This document shows positions 41,828 through 51,737 of a stretch of 64,000 nt of DNA, one piece after another. Where the stretch lies: positions 2,914,001 to 2,978,000 of the forward strand of contig NZ_CP089293.1 in assembly GCF_021919345.1 (NCBI RefSeq), given 5' to 3'. Source of the DNA: Paenarthrobacter nicotinovorans (lineage in GTDB: Bacteria > Actinomycetota > Actinomycetes > Actinomycetales > Micrococcaceae). The notes under the pieces were generated by a model that searched no databases, was not told where the DNA came from, and saw nothing but the letters and a program-made list of their open reading frames with translations. The first letter of the stretch is position 1. The number at the start of each line of letters is the position of its first letter. Position numbers and translations under genes: made by a program.

Positions 41828-44800
41828 TCATCCCCAGTGCGGGGGCTTCTGTTCCTTCAACCACTGCTCGTGGTCATAGCCTGCTTCATCGCCCCATCTG
41901 CGGGGATCGTCCTCCGCGGCCTTGGTGGGGAGGATGCCGCCCGAGCTGTGCTTGGCAGCCGTCGGCTCGGCGGCTTTTTCAGCTGCCGTGTTGTCCGATC
42001 CACTGTTCTCCCCGGCAGAGCCGTCGGTGGAACCATTTCCTTGTTCCGTCATTGGTGCTTCTTTCCTGTCCCCTGTCTGGTCCCGCGTCCCCTTGGCATC
42101 CTCCTCGGGTTGGTGATCCGGGCCGGTGGCCGGGGAACGGGTGAACACAGGCTGAGCCTTGTCCAGATTCAATTGTTCAACATCCATGTCCAGGAAGCCA
42201 TGTTGAGACGACTCGGCAGCCTTCGGAATGTGGTTTTCCAGTCCAAGGTAGGAACCGATGCGATCGGCGCAGGAGGACGGGTCCGTGAAGACTTCGATCG
42301 TCCACAGCGACATGTAACGCCACCCCATGCGCTCCAGCAGTTGAGGCCGCAGCCGGCTGCGTTCACGGACACTCATGCGCCGGTATCGTTCCGTGCCATC
42401 GGACTCGATGGCTACGGGCGTGGGAATTTCAGCACCTTCCCGGCCAATGGTGTGCACAGGATCAGCGGCTGCGGCTATGTCCAGCACACCGTCGTAAAGG
42501 TGCCAGACACGGGCGCCGCGGGCACGCAGTCGTTCGCCAAGATCCGCCACCAACGGGTCCTCGCCAAGTGCTTGCTCGCTGGCAACGGCACGGGATGCCG
42601 GAGTTCCGAGATTGCTGTTCCCCGAGAGCTCCCTGTCCAGCAACTCGTAGAAGTCCACTGCGCCGTGCGCCAGGCGATCGAGGTCGAGGTCCTCGGGCCG
42701 GAAGCAGCTCAGGACGTGCATGGAGCGCCGGGCCCTGGTCATGGCCAAGGCAAAGCGGTTACGCCCACCCTCAGTGGACAGCGGTCCAAAGGAGTGGAGC
42801 GCCCGGCCATGCGGGGTGCGTCCATACCCGAGGGAGAAGATCACATGGTCCCGCACCAAGCCCTGCGCGCGTTCCAGATCCACCACGCGGAAGGATTCGG
42901 GGCCGGCGGCGAAGAAGGAAGACAGCAATGGATGGTTCGGCAGTTGAAGCCTGATGGCCTCGCCGATCCTGGCAGCGTGGCGCAGGCTTGCCGTCACCAC
43001 AGCCAAGCTGGTGCGGGGACGCAGCGTGGCATGTTCAAAGACAAGATCCACCACCCGGTTGACCTCAGCAGTGACGGACTCGACCCCCTCGTGATCGGCG
43101 CCCGGAAGGCCGGTGCCGTCAGGGATATACTCCACAAGGATCGAGCGATCCAATCCCGTAACCGAGTTGCCGTCGGGCAGCCGCTTCAGGCCGCCGTCGT
43201 AGTAGTTCTTGCTCAGCTGCAGGATCAAGTCTTCATCCACTGCCCGATACACCCAATTCAACTGCCACGATGGCAGGACCCTGGCCAAGGCCTTGAAGGC
43301 ACTCTCCACAGTTTCGTGGCTCGCGACTCCGGCAACCGGGGGTTCGACGGCCACGCTGAAGGTCCGCGCATTGGCGATCTTCGCGTCGCCGAAAGCAACT
43401 ACCTGCCGTGCGCGGGCGATCGCGGGAAGGACCGCTTGCAACGAGGTGGACTCAGCGTCGATGACCACGACAGCATCAAACTTCTGCACAGCCGGCAGGA
43501 CGCCGGTCAGCAGGTACGGGCTGACCGACCACACCGGGACAAGCAACGGCACGAGGTCCGGGGCTTGGGCGCTCAGCGCAGGCAGGGTAACCCGGCCGTC
43601 TTTCAGCAAGGCCCGCAGCAGTTCAGCCTGGCGAGGGTGCTCCACCAATCCCTGGCGCCACCTTTGGGCAAGCTGCCAGCGGAGCCGCGCAGCACCGCTG
43701 GCGATGTGGGCTTGGTCAGCAAGCCGGAATTCAGCTTCGAGGCGCCTCAGGGAGTCGCCGTCGGACATCGCAAGATAGTCGTCGCCGCTGATCATTGCTT
43801 CCAGCGCGGACTGCCACCAAGCCAGGTCCAGCTCCGCGGCCACCGAGGACGCAGGTACCTCCCGCTCCGCCAGATCCGCCAAAAGCTCCCCGAGGCCGTG
43901 CTCGCGCATTTCTTCAATGAGGAGCGTGCGTTCGGGCAAGGTTTCCAGCGTGGCGGTGTCGGCTACGAGCTGTTCCAAGCGTTCCATCAGCTCCGCGTAA
44001 GGCGTACCGTGGAGCGAGCCTCCGGCCGACGTGTGTTTGAGCGCCTCACCGAGGCGCCGCAGTTCAGCGTCCAGCTCCCGGTACAGTGCGCCGAGGTCGG
44101 CCAGGCCGGAAGGAACGGCCGGGTGCCGCTGCGTAGTGGCGTAACCGGCCCACAACGCACGCTGCTCCTGGACAAGGACCAGCGAGCTGTGGAGATCGGC
44201 GATATGAACACCGGGCCGCACATACTCCTTGGCGACCCGCCGCAGCCGGGACCGCTGCATGGAAGGCATCTCGATGTTCCGCTCGCGGCGCCATGCAGAA
44301 CTGGCCGTCGCGGAGATCAAATCGTGAACCGGACGGTCAAAGATGTCCGGCGTGAACTTGTCCAGGCTCTCGCGCACGGCAATCAGGAGTTCGAGCTGCG
44401 CGCCCCACTCAGTAAAGGTTTCTCCCAGGCGGATCTCAGCGTGATCGGACACCTGTTTCATGCGGTCACGAAGGACGGGAAGCTTCTCAGCCGCCAAGCG
44501 GGCAAGTTGCTGCGCTTCCTCGGTTTCCTTGCGGGTGACCAATCGGGCACCGTACCAAGGGCTGTTGGTCGAAGCCCGGCTGAAACTGCCAAGTTCGGCA
44601 GCGCGACGGAGCCGGGCCGCCAGCTCTTCCCGGTCCTTGATGTTGTCCAGGACACTGCGCTTCAAGCGAACTGTCGTGGAGGGTGCCGGATGGATCGAAG
44701 TCAGTTCAGCAAGTGACTGCATGGCCTGATACGGCGAGCATCCCCATCGTTCGCGCACGTTATGCAGGGAGGCGACATGGTCCATGAGGGCGTGCCGATG

Positions 44801-45988
44801 CCCGGTCAGTGTCTGGTGAAGGTTGCCGAGCTGGGGCTCAAGAGCCTTCTCGTTGCGCATGATGGCCCGGACCAGCTGGCCCTTGAGCTGCTGGGGGGTG
44901 GCTCCATTGCCTGGCCGGAACAGAAGCGAATCCAGCCCCAGTGATTCGAGGTGAGCGGAAAGCCCGGCAAGGCTGGACTGCCTGTCCCCCACCACCAGGA
45001 CCGATTTTCCTTCGCACACCAGTGCGCCAATGGCGTTGATGGCAGTCTGCGTTTGTCCGCTGCCCGGGGGTGTGCTGACCACCAGGGAGTCTCCAGCCCG
45101 AACGGCGTCAACCACGTACTGCTGGTCCGTGTCGGCGTCGAGCAGGAGCAACTCTTCGGCCGGGTCACGGAGGTCCAAGCTGGGGAACCTGCCTGCCTTG
45201 ATGGGTTCCGGCTCGATGTCGCCACCGTTGGCCGCCGTCGCCAAGGCCGCCACGGTGGGGTTGTTCAGGTTGATCCAAGGATCATCCAGGTTGCCCTGCA
45301 GATCGGCCAGGGTTGTCACCAGGAGATTGAACTCAACCTCAGCGCCATGGATCGGCTGAACCAGCGTGGACAGGCGATCCAGGACGGGTTGCGGATCCAA
45401 ACGTGCGGTGTTGTAAGCCATTCGCGCGACGGCATTGACGTCAAAGACGATGCCATGGACGGTCTTGAGGTGACGCACCAGGGCGGGATTCATCCGCGCT
45501 TGCTCAGTGAGCTGAAGTTCGAAGTCGTCCTCCCCCGGCCGGACCGTCAGGACGATGGACGTGAGCATCACGGGTGCGGAGACGCGCTGTGGCTTGCCGC
45601 CCACCGCAGAGGTCCACACCACGGTGCCGGCAGAAAGATACCCGGCTTCGATACCGCGGTCGTTGCTGAGCTCGAAAATCTTGGATCGGATATTGCGCGC
45701 CGCACGTGCCGCGACCAAGTACTGCTGGCGGTCCCTGATGAGCGTCGACAGGCGCGTCCGACGCCCTGCCAGCAACTGCGCCAGCCCCGAAGGGTGCGCG
45801 TTGCTGAGGTCAATGGCGCCTTCGGGCGTCTTGACGAAACGCAGCATAGTGTCTGCCCCGGTGACGGGTTTGAGACCAGACAGCCATTTGCGGAGCTCTT
45901 CGGAGCCCTCTTCCTGGCCTTGACCTACTGACACAACTTCTGCCTTCTTTTCTGTACTAGCTTTAGACGCCTTGGACCATACCGGCAT
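41828..45988 (-). CDS. Large SF1-like helicase fused to a Vsr/REase_MTES_1575-type nuclease domain, degenerate ATP site
   Basis: 1386 aa. The N-terminal third is unassigned. SF1-like helicase: Walker A reads STPPGSGQTQT at about residues 305-315, with CAA (Gln312) where lysine is required. Motif II is VVVIDAEST (about 838-846) rather than DEAx. Helicase-type RNRFALAMTRARRSMHVLSCF follows. A Vsr-like PD-(D/E)xK domain (about 1145-1245) has VLDIA, then VAIESDGTERYRR and LLERMGWRYMSLWTIEVF. The last about 115 residues are acidic/disordered with a terminal EHEQWLKEQKPPHWG-like motif. Fold is by pattern, not search. It lies between a CpaB-like gene and guaA. Confidence 0.8.
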   Translation of the reverse strand: MPVWSKASKASTEKKAEVVSVGQGQEEGSEELRKWLSGLKPVTGADTMLRFVKTPEGAIDLSNAHPSGLAQLLAGRRTRLSTLIRDRQQYLVAARAARNIRSKIFELSNDRGIEAGYLSAGTVVWTSAVGGKPQRVSAPVMLTSIVLTVRPGEDDFELQLTEQARMNPALVRHLKTVHGIVFDVNAVARMAYNTARLDPQPVLDRLSTLVQPIHGAEVEFNLLVTTLADLQGNLDDPWINLNNPTVAALATAANGGDIEPEPIKAGRFPSLDLRDPAEELLLLDADTDQQYVVDAVRAGDSLVVSTPPGSGQTQTAINAIGALVCEGKSVLVVGDRQSSLAGLSAHLESLGLDSLLFRPGNGATPQQLKGQLVRAIMRNEKALEPQLGNLHQTLTGHRHALMDHVASLHNVRERWGCSPYQAMQSLAELTSIHPAPSTTVRLKRSVLDNIKDREELAARLRRAAELGSFSRASTNSPWYGARLVTRKETEEAQQLARLAAEKLPVLRDRMKQVSDHAEIRLGETFTEWGAQLELLIAVRESLDKFTPDIFDRPVHDLISATASSAWRRERNIEMPSMQRSRLRRVAKEYVRPGVHIADLHSSLVLVQEQRALWAGYATTQRHPAVPSGLADLGALYRELDAELRRLGEALKHTSAGGSLHGTPYAELMERLEQLVADTATLETLPERTLLIEEMREHGLGELLADLAEREVPASSVAAELDLAWWQSALEAMISGDDYLAMSDGDSLRRLEAEFRLADQAHIASGAARLRWQLAQRWRQGLVEHPRQAELLRALLKDGRVTLPALSAQAPDLVPLLVPVWSVSPYLLTGVLPAVQKFDAVVVIDAESTSLQAVLPAIARARQVVAFGDAKIANARTFSVAVEPPVAGVASHETVESAFKALARVLPSWQLNWVYRAVDEDLILQLSKNYYDGGLKRLPDGNSVTGLDRSILVEYIPDGTGLPGADHEGVESVTAEVNRVVDLVFEHATLRPRTSLAVVTASLRHAARIGEAIRLQLPNHPLLSSFFAAGPESFRVVDLERAQGLVRDHVIFSLGYGRTPHGRALHSFGPLSTEGGRNRFALAMTRARRSMHVLSCFRPEDLDLDRLAHGAVDFYELLDRELSGNSNLGTPASRAVASEQALGEDPLVADLGERLRARGARVWHLYDGVLDIAAAADPVHTIGREGAEIPTPVAIESDGTERYRRMSVRERSRLRPQLLERMGWRYMSLWTIEVFTDPSSCADRIGSYLGLENHIPKAAESSQHGFLDMDVEQLNLDKAQPVFTRSPATGPDHQPEEDAKGTRDQTGDRKEAPMTEQGNGSTDGSAGENSGSDNTAAEKAAEPTAAKHSSGGILPTKAAEDDPRRWGDEAGYDHEQWLKEQKPPHWG

Positions 45989-46110
45989 ACTTTCGAGGGT
46001 AGCGGGAATCCACGGCGAGCCCGCTCCGCAACGCTGTTCCGACGCGAAATTGCCCGGTTTTCACTGCAACATGTCAATCGCTCACCGGCAGGGAACTGCC
46101 GGAAAAGCAC

Positions 46111-46142
46111 AGTGGCCGGCTTCCCGATGGAAGCCGGCCACT
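46111..46142 (-). terminator. guaA terminator
   Basis: A perfect stem (GTGGCCGGCTTCC, loop cgat, its complement; 13-14 bp) begins 8 bp after the guaA stop codon. On the minus strand it is followed by a short T-rich cttttcc. It separates guaA from the large helicase gene. Confidence 0.85.
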
Positions 46143-46149
46143 TAGAATG

Positions 46150-47742
46150 CTATTCCCACTCGATGGTTCCCGGTGGCTTGCTGGTGACGTCCAGCACCAC
46201 GCGGTTGACCCCATCGACCTCGTTGGTGATGCGGTTGGAGATGCGCGCCAGGAGGTCGTAGGGCAAACGCGACCAGTCCGCCGTCATGGCGTCTTCGGAA
46301 GACACCGGACGCAGCACGATCGGGTGGCCGTACGTACGTCCGTCGCCCTGCACGCCAACGCTGCGAACATCGGCCAGGAGGACAACCGGCATCTGCCAGA
46401 CGTCGTTGTCGAGGCCAGCGGCCGTCAGTTCGGCGCGAGCGATGGCATCGGCCTTGCGCAACAGATCGAGCCGTTCCTTGTTCACTTCGCCCACGATGCG
46501 GATACCCAGGCCGGGGCCGGGGAACGGCTGGCGGCCTACGATTTCCTGCGGCAGACCCAGCTGCGCGCCTACGGCACGAACCTCGTCCTTGAACAGGGCG
46601 CGAAGCGGCTCAACCAGCTCAAACTGCAGGTCGTCGGGGAGCCCACCGACGTTGTGGTGGCTCTTGATGTTTGCAGCACCCTCGCCACCACCGGACTCGA
46701 CGACGTCCGGGTACAGCGTCCCCTGGACCAGGAACTTGATCTTCTCGCCTTCGGCAGCAGCCTGGGCGATGATGGCCCGCTCTGCTTCCTCGAAGGCGCG
46801 GATGAATTCGCGGCCGATGATCTTGCGCTTGGTTTCGGGATCGCTGACGCCGGCAAGAGCCGACAGGAAGCGTTCCTGCTCGTTGGCAACGTACAGGTTG
46901 ACACCCGTGGCGGCCACGAAGTCACGTTCGACCTGTTCCGCTTCGCCTTCACGGAGCAAACCGTGGTCTACGAAGACACAGGTGAGCTGGTCGCCGACAG
47001 CACGCTGGACAAGGGCAGCGGCAACTGCGGAGTCGACGCCACCGGAAAGGCCGCAAATGACCTTGGAGTCGCCAATCTGCTGGCGGATGCGCTCCACCTG
47101 CTCTTCAAGGATGTTGCCGGTGGTCCAGTTGGGGCTCAGACCGGCGCCCTTGAACAGGAAGTTCTCCAGGACATGCTGGCCCAGAACGGAGTGCTTGACT
47201 TCCGGGTGCCACTGCACACCGTAGAGGCGCTTCTCATCGTTGGCGAAGGCAGCCACGGGGGCGCCGGCCGTCGTTGCCAGTACTTCGAAGCCCTCAGGTG
47301 CCTCGTGGACGGAGTCGCCGTGGCTCATCCAGGTGTTCTGGGACGCCGGGACGCCGTCGAGAATGGAACGTGCATCGCCCACCAGGAGCGCCTCGGTTGC
47401 GCCGTACTCACGCAGCCCGGTCTGGGCCACTTTGCCACCCAAGGCGTTTGCCATGGCCTGGAATCCGTAGCAGATACCGAAAACGGGAACCCCGGCCTCG
47501 AAGAGGTCGGCGCCTACGAACGGTGCGCCCTCAGCGTAGACGCTGGAGGGCCCGCCGGAAAGGATGATGGCTGCCGGGTCTTTGGCCAGAAGCTGCTCGG
47601 TGGTGAAGGTGTGCGGAACAATTTCCGAATACACATTTGCTTCACGGACGCGGCGGGCAATCAGCTGCGCGTACTGGGCACCGTAGTCAACAACCAGCAC
47701 CGGCTTCTGGGAAGTCTGGGGTGCGGTGGGAGTAGTCACCAA
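46150..47742 (-). CDS. guaA: GMP synthase (glutamine-hydrolysing)
   Basis: Converts XMP to GMP in the last step of guanine nucleotide synthesis. The class I glutamine amidotransferase domain has [12 protein letters not shown] (nucleophile Cys) and QWHPE (His/Glu). The ATP-pyrophosphatase domain has [16 protein letters not shown] (SGGVDS P-loop), and the dimerisation domain ends with [11 protein letters not shown]. The 530-aa length is normal. Two other guanine-pathway genes (guaB3, guaB) lie in the same window. Confidence 0.97.
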   Translation of the reverse strand: MVTTPTAPQTSQKPVLVVDYGAQYAQLIARRVREANVYSEIVPHTFTTEQLLAKDPAAIILSGGPSSVYAEGAPFVGADLFEAGVPVFGICYGFQAMANALGGKVAQTGLREYGATEALLVGDARSILDGVPASQNTWMSHGDSVHEAPEGFEVLATTAGAPVAAFANDEKRLYGVQWHPEVKHSVLGQHVLENFLFKGAGLSPNWTTGNILEEQVERIRQQIGDSKVICGLSGGVDSAVAAALVQRAVGDQLTCVFVDHGLLREGEAEQVERDFVAATGVNLYVANEQERFLSALAGVSDPETKRKIIGREFIRAFEEAERAIIAQAAAEGEKIKFLVQGTLYPDVVESGGGEGAANIKSHHNVGGLPDDLQFELVEPLRALFKDEVRAVGAQLGLPQEIVGRQPFPGPGLGIRIVGEVNKERLDLLRKADAIARAELTAAGLDNDVWQMPVVLLADVRSVGVQGDGRTYGHPIVLRPVSSEDAMTADWSRLPYDLLARISNRITNEVDGVNRVVLDVTSKPPGTIEWE

Positions 47743-47848
47743 CCAAGACTACTTTGCCGGACCGCCCCCGCGCACGTTGACAAGGGCGGCCGGAGGCCAA
47801 AACGGGCACTCCCGTTAGGCATCTCACATCGGGAACGGCCAGTGGCGC

Positions 47849-48349
47849 CTAGTAGCGCTTGGAAGCCTGGGGATTGGCTGCCAGTTCTGCTTCCACCTGT
47901 GCGTGGAACTTCTTCTCCACAATGAAGGACAACAGCGGAATCACGCCGCCCAATGCCAGCAGGACCATCTTGGAGAACGGCCACCGCATCAACGACCACA
48001 AGCGGAAGTTGGAGACGAGGTAAACCACGTACATCCAGCCGTGCACGATCAGCACCGTGGTGGAGATGTTGAATCCACCAATGACGCCCTTGGGCTCGGA
48101 TTCGGCAAAGCCAAAGCCAAAGGGCTGGCCCGTCACGGCGTTGGTTCCGCCGGCGAAGAGTGAAACACCGAAAACGTACCGTGCGATCAGTTCAGCGCAC
48201 AGCAGGAGCAACATGGCACCAGTCAGGTAGGCCATGACTTTGTAGAACTTCAAGGCCGAACGGATCTGCGCTTCCGTCCCGCCGAACCGCCGCTTTTTGG
48301 GCTTTGGTCCTGACTGCTCAGGCTGGATGGCAGGTTTGGGCTCAATCAT
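47849..48349 (-). CDS. DUF3817 family membrane protein
   Basis: 166 aa. A basic N-terminus (GPKPKKRRFGGTEAQIRSALKFYKVMAYLTG) leads into TM1; further TM helices are in STTVLIVHGWMYVVYLVSNFRLWS and MVLLALGGVIPLLSFIVEKK, typical of DUF3817. Its start overlaps the stop of the SURF1 gene in ATGA, so the pair is co-transcribed. Confidence 0.85.
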   Translation of the reverse strand: MIEPKPAIQPEQSGPKPKKRRFGGTEAQIRSALKFYKVMAYLTGAMLLLLCAELIARYVFGVSLFAGGTNAVTGQPFGFGFAESEPKGVIGGFNISTTVLIVHGWMYVVYLVSNFRLWSLMRWPFSKMVLLALGGVIPLLSFIVEKKFHAQVEAELAANPQASKRY

Positions 48350-49212
48350 TGCTGCACCTTATGTTCTGGGTCGGGACTTGAAGGTTCGGTGGTTGCGGGC
48401 AAGGCATGGGGGTCTTCAGGGAACTCATCGTAGTAGTCGTCGTCCTCGTCGTCTTCTAGGTCCCTGCGGTAGTCATCACGCACCAGCCGCCACCAGATAA
48501 AGACGGAGAATCCGGCGAACACCACCCATTCCACGGCGTAGAAGAGGTTCAGCCAGTTGATCTGCTCTGCCGGTGGCTGCGGTGGAATATTGAGGGCTTT
48601 GACGTTGTCGCCCAGTGGGACGCTCACACCGCCAGCCACTTCGGATGTGGCCGCTATGAAACCGGGGTAGCTTGAAACATCCCAGCTGTTGATGAGTTCC
48701 GCGGTGGAGACCGCCGACGCGCGGCCCGGGCCGGCGTCGACATTTGGTACGGGCGCTTCGGACGGTATCAGGCGACCGGTCAGCGTAAGAGTGCCCGACG
48801 GCGGCGGGCCCGCTTGGGCGGCATCAGCCACCCAGCCGCGTGCTACGGGAATCCAGGTCTGCGGCGAGGCGGCGACACCCTTCAGCGTAGGAGCGCCGTT
48901 GACCTCGAAGGCCGTGACGATCCAGAAACCTTTTTGGTTGTTGTAAAGCCTGCCCTCGACCAGGACCTGCTTGCCTGGATCGTAGGAGCCGGTGGCGGTG
49001 ACCATCTGGTCGGAAACAGAGCCGGGAAAGAACTGGCCCGGCTTCAGGACGTCGACCAGGGGTTTGACTTCTTCAGTGGTGGAAGCAGCAGGGCTCTCGT
49101 GCTGGGTGGACCGGCTGAGCTGCCACTGGCTAAGCAGCACGAACACCCCGGACAACAGAAGCGCAAAGACCAGTCCTGCGATCCAGCGGGGTTTCAGAGC
49201 GGTTTTCAACAC
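48346..49212 (-). CDS. SURF1 family cytochrome oxidase assembly protein
   Basis: 288 aa. TM1 is WIAGLVFALLLSGVFVLLSQWQLSR and TM2 near residue 240 is WLNLFYAVEWVVFAGFSVFIWW. Between them SURF1 features appear (GSYDPGKQVLVEGRLYNNQKGFWIVTAFE, VARGWV). SURF1 assists haem a insertion or maturation of cytochrome oxidase subunit I. The C-terminus is acidic. It is translationally coupled with the DUF3817 gene. Confidence 0.9.
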   Translation of the reverse strand: MLKTALKPRWIAGLVFALLLSGVFVLLSQWQLSRSTQHESPAASTTEEVKPLVDVLKPGQFFPGSVSDQMVTATGSYDPGKQVLVEGRLYNNQKGFWIVTAFEVNGAPTLKGVAASPQTWIPVARGWVADAAQAGPPPSGTLTLTGRLIPSEAPVPNVDAGPGRASAVSTAELINSWDVSSYPGFIAATSEVAGGVSVPLGDNVKALNIPPQPPAEQINWLNLFYAVEWVVFAGFSVFIWWRLVRDDYRRDLEDDEDDDYYDEFPEDPHALPATTEPSSPDPEHKVQQ

Positions 49213-49284
49213 CCCTTAACCGTACTTCGTCCGGCTGTAGAACAACGAAACGAGGGCTGGGGCCGCCTGGAGGGGCACCAATCC

Positions 49285-49773
49285 TTAGTGGTCGAAGAAG
49301 ACCAGGCTGGAGTTGATGAGCTCGGAAATCACTTCGGGATCGTGCGCACGGCGCAGGGACTCCCTGAATGATTCCTTGGAGAGGGAACGCGCAAGCGTGG
49401 CCAGAACTTCAAGATGGTCCGAGAAGGAGCTGGCCGGTGTGGCGATGAGGAGAATCAGTGTGGCAGGGCCGTCTGCAGCCCCGAAGTCCAGCGCATGGCC
49501 AAACTTGGTGACGCCTACGGCGATGGAGATCCGGTCCACGAATTCGCTGCGGGCATGCGGAAGACCGATTCCGCCGGGAAGCCCGGTGGCCAGCTGGTGT
49601 TCTCGCGAATGTACCTGCTCCAGGAAACCATCAAGGTCCGAGATCCGTCCGGCCTGATGGAGCTTTTGAGCCAACTGTGCTGCGGCGTCGATCTTGTCCT
49701 CGGCAACAAGTTCAAGAATGACCGTGTCCGGGGTGGTCAGTTCCGCATCATATCGGTCCAGTGGTTCAGCCAA
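49285..49773 (-). CDS. PTS EIIA type-2 domain protein (fructose/mannitol class)
   Basis: 162 aa, a free-standing EIIA. The phosphorylated histidine is in GIGLPHARSEFV (about residue 68), followed by AVGVTKFGHALDFGAADGPATLILLIATP. It could supply phosphate from HPr to an EIIB/C elsewhere or act in regulation like PtsN. No EIIB or EIIC is near. It lies 47 bp downstream of glpD on the same strand, so co-transcription is possible. Confidence 0.9.
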   Translation of the reverse strand: MAEPLDRYDAELTTPDTVILELVAEDKIDAAAQLAQKLHQAGRISDLDGFLEQVHSREHQLATGLPGGIGLPHARSEFVDRISIAVGVTKFGHALDFGAADGPATLILLIATPASSFSDHLEVLATLARSLSKESFRESLRRAHDPEVISELINSSLVFFDH

Positions 49774-49820
49774 GTCGTGTTCCCTCCATGTGGCCTCCCG
49801 GCCTCAACTCCCTGCGCCTG

Positions 49821-51575
49821 TCAGCGGAGGGGAACGATGTCATCCACTCCCATGCGCGCGGCATCCGCCGATTCGTCATCGGGTTGCTGCTGGCTGAGTC
49901 GTTCAGCCTCCACACGTGCAAGGTAGTGCTTGATCTCGCTTTCACGCTGAGCATCGCTCCAGCCCAGGATTTCTCCCATCAGCTTAGCCACTACGGGCGC
50001 CGCAGACACACCCCGGTCCCACGCTTCAATGGAGATCCGGGTACGGCGGGTCAAAACATCGTCGACGTGCCGAGCGCCTTCATGGGTTGTTGCGTAGACG
50101 ACTTCGGCTGCCAGGTAGTCATCGGCGCCCGGAAGCGGCTCGCCCAGTTCGGGCCTGTCGGAGATCGTGGCGAGGACTTCCGATGCCATGGACCCAAAGC
50201 GGTTGAGCAGGTGCTCCACGCGTGCCACGTGCACACCTGCTTGCTCGGCGGACCTCCCCCGCCGGTTCCAGGCCGCTTTGAATCCCTCCGCTCCCAGCAA
50301 AGGAATGGTGTCGGTGCAGCTGGAAGGGACACGCTCGTCCATGGCCCTCGTTGCTTCGTCCACGGCATCCTTGGCCATGACACGGTAGGTCGTGTACTTC
50401 CCACCGGCCACCACCACCAGACCGGGGACGGGGTGGGCCACTACGTGCTCGCGGGACAGCTTGGCGGTGGAGTCATTGTCTCCGGCCAGAAGCGGACGGA
50501 GTCCCGCATAGACACCTTCAACATCTTCACGGGTCAGGGGACGCTTGAGTACCTTGTTGACGTGCTCCAGCACGTAGTCAATGTCCTTGCTGGAGGCAGC
50601 CGGATGGGCCTTATCCAACGTCCAGTCCGTGTCGGTAGTACCGATAATCCAGTGCCGGCCCCAGGGAATCACGAAGAGCACCGACTTTTCAGTACGAAGG
50701 ATCAGACCCACAGTGGACTGGAAGCGGTCCCGTGGCACCACCAGGTGGATTCCCTTGGAGGCACGGACCTTGAGCTGGCCACGGTCCGTGACCATGGCCT
50801 GCGTTTCGTCTGTCCACACGCCGGTGGCATTCACCACCTGCTTGGCCCGGATCTCGAAGACGCTGCCGTCCTCTTGGTTTTCCACCTTGGCACCCACCAC
50901 GCGTTCGCCCTCCCTGAGGAAGTCGACCACGCGGACCCTGTTGGCCGCGTGTGCCCCGTAATGCGCCGCTGTCCTGACCAGGTTGACCACAAGCCGGGCA
51001 TCATCGACCTGGGCGTCGTAGTAACGGATCGATCCCACGAAGGCATCGTCTTTGAGGCTGGGAGCCGCACGCAGGGTGCCGCGTCGGAAGAGGTGCTTGT
51101 GCATGGGGACACCACGGCTGTGGCCGGACGTCAGACCCAAGGTGTCGTACAGCATTATGCCTGCGCCCACGTAGGGGCGTTCCCAGAAACGGTGGGTCAG
51201 CGGGTAGAGGAACGGAACGGGCCGGACCAGGTGGGGTGCGATCTGCTGGATCAGCAATCCGCGCTCCTGAAGGGCTTCCTGGACCAGCCCGAAGTCCAGC
51301 ATCTCCAAATAGCGGAGGCCACCATGAATGAGCTTTGAGGAGCGGGATGACGTGCCGGACGCCCAATCCCTGGCTTCGACGATGCCAACTGTGAGCCCGC
51401 GCGTGACCGCGTCCAGGGCAGCACCAGCGCCCACCACGCCGCCACCGACAATCAGGATGTCCAACTCCTTGCCCGGCTCGGCAGTGGCTTTCAGGACATC
51501 AATGGATGCGGCACGGGATTCCGGGCTAAGTGCCCCCGGAGAATTCACCTGCGGACCGCCTGCGACATTGCTCAT
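49821..51575 (-). CDS. glpD: Glycerol-3-phosphate dehydrogenase (FAD)
   Basis: 584 aa from ATG 51575 (MSNVAGGPQ). The FAD Rossmann motif is ILIVGGGVVGAGAALDAVTRGL with the second strand VGIVEARDWASGTSSRSSKLIHGGLRYLE. The C-terminal DAO_C domain holds the VEHLLNRFG and TRRTRISIEAWDRG segments. It oxidises glycerol-3-phosphate to DHAP at the membrane. The start is set by GAGGAGG 6 nt upstream; GTG/ATG codons further up lack this. Confidence 0.95.
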   Translation of the reverse strand: MSNVAGGPQVNSPGALSPESRAASIDVLKATAEPGKELDILIVGGGVVGAGAALDAVTRGLTVGIVEARDWASGTSSRSSKLIHGGLRYLEMLDFGLVQEALQERGLLIQQIAPHLVRPVPFLYPLTHRFWERPYVGAGIMLYDTLGLTSGHSRGVPMHKHLFRRGTLRAAPSLKDDAFVGSIRYYDAQVDDARLVVNLVRTAAHYGAHAANRVRVVDFLREGERVVGAKVENQEDGSVFEIRAKQVVNATGVWTDETQAMVTDRGQLKVRASKGIHLVVPRDRFQSTVGLILRTEKSVLFVIPWGRHWIIGTTDTDWTLDKAHPAASSKDIDYVLEHVNKVLKRPLTREDVEGVYAGLRPLLAGDNDSTAKLSREHVVAHPVPGLVVVAGGKYTTYRVMAKDAVDEATRAMDERVPSSCTDTIPLLGAEGFKAAWNRRGRSAEQAGVHVARVEHLLNRFGSMASEVLATISDRPELGEPLPGADDYLAAEVVYATTHEGARHVDDVLTRRTRISIEAWDRGVSAAPVVAKLMGEILGWSDAQRESEIKHYLARVEAERLSQQQPDDESADAARMGVDDIVPLR

Positions 51576-51673
51576 CGGACCCCTCCTCAAACGCAACAGC
51601 TGGTAATCCCCTACCCTACTTGTTGCTCGTCGCCTTGGGCAGGGCTGCCGATGAGGTGCATCCGGACAGAATG

Positions 51674-51720
51674 CGGCAAAAAAAGACCCCGGGAGCAGCG
51701 TGTGGTCTGTTCCCGGGGCC
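51674..51720 (-). terminator. guaB3 rho-independent terminator
   Basis: CCCCGGGA (51687-51694) pairs with TCCCGGGG (51711-51718). On the minus strand the hairpin is followed by seven T. This is the clearest intrinsic terminator in the window, downstream of guaB3 and 78-100 bp before the glpD start. Confidence 0.9.
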
Positions 51721-51737
51721 CTCCTTCTGTTTTAGGC

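Noticed and set aside
41693..44716. 1007-aa open frame on the plus strand opposite the helicase gene
   Set aside because: Antisense shadow of a GC-rich gene. The minus-strand protein has recognisable motifs; this one has none and its composition is typical of an opposite-strand frame.
46147..47925. 592-aa open frame on the plus strand opposite guaA
   Set aside because: Antisense shadow of guaA.
49761..51338. 525-aa open frame on the plus strand opposite glpD
   Set aside because: Antisense shadow of glpD.
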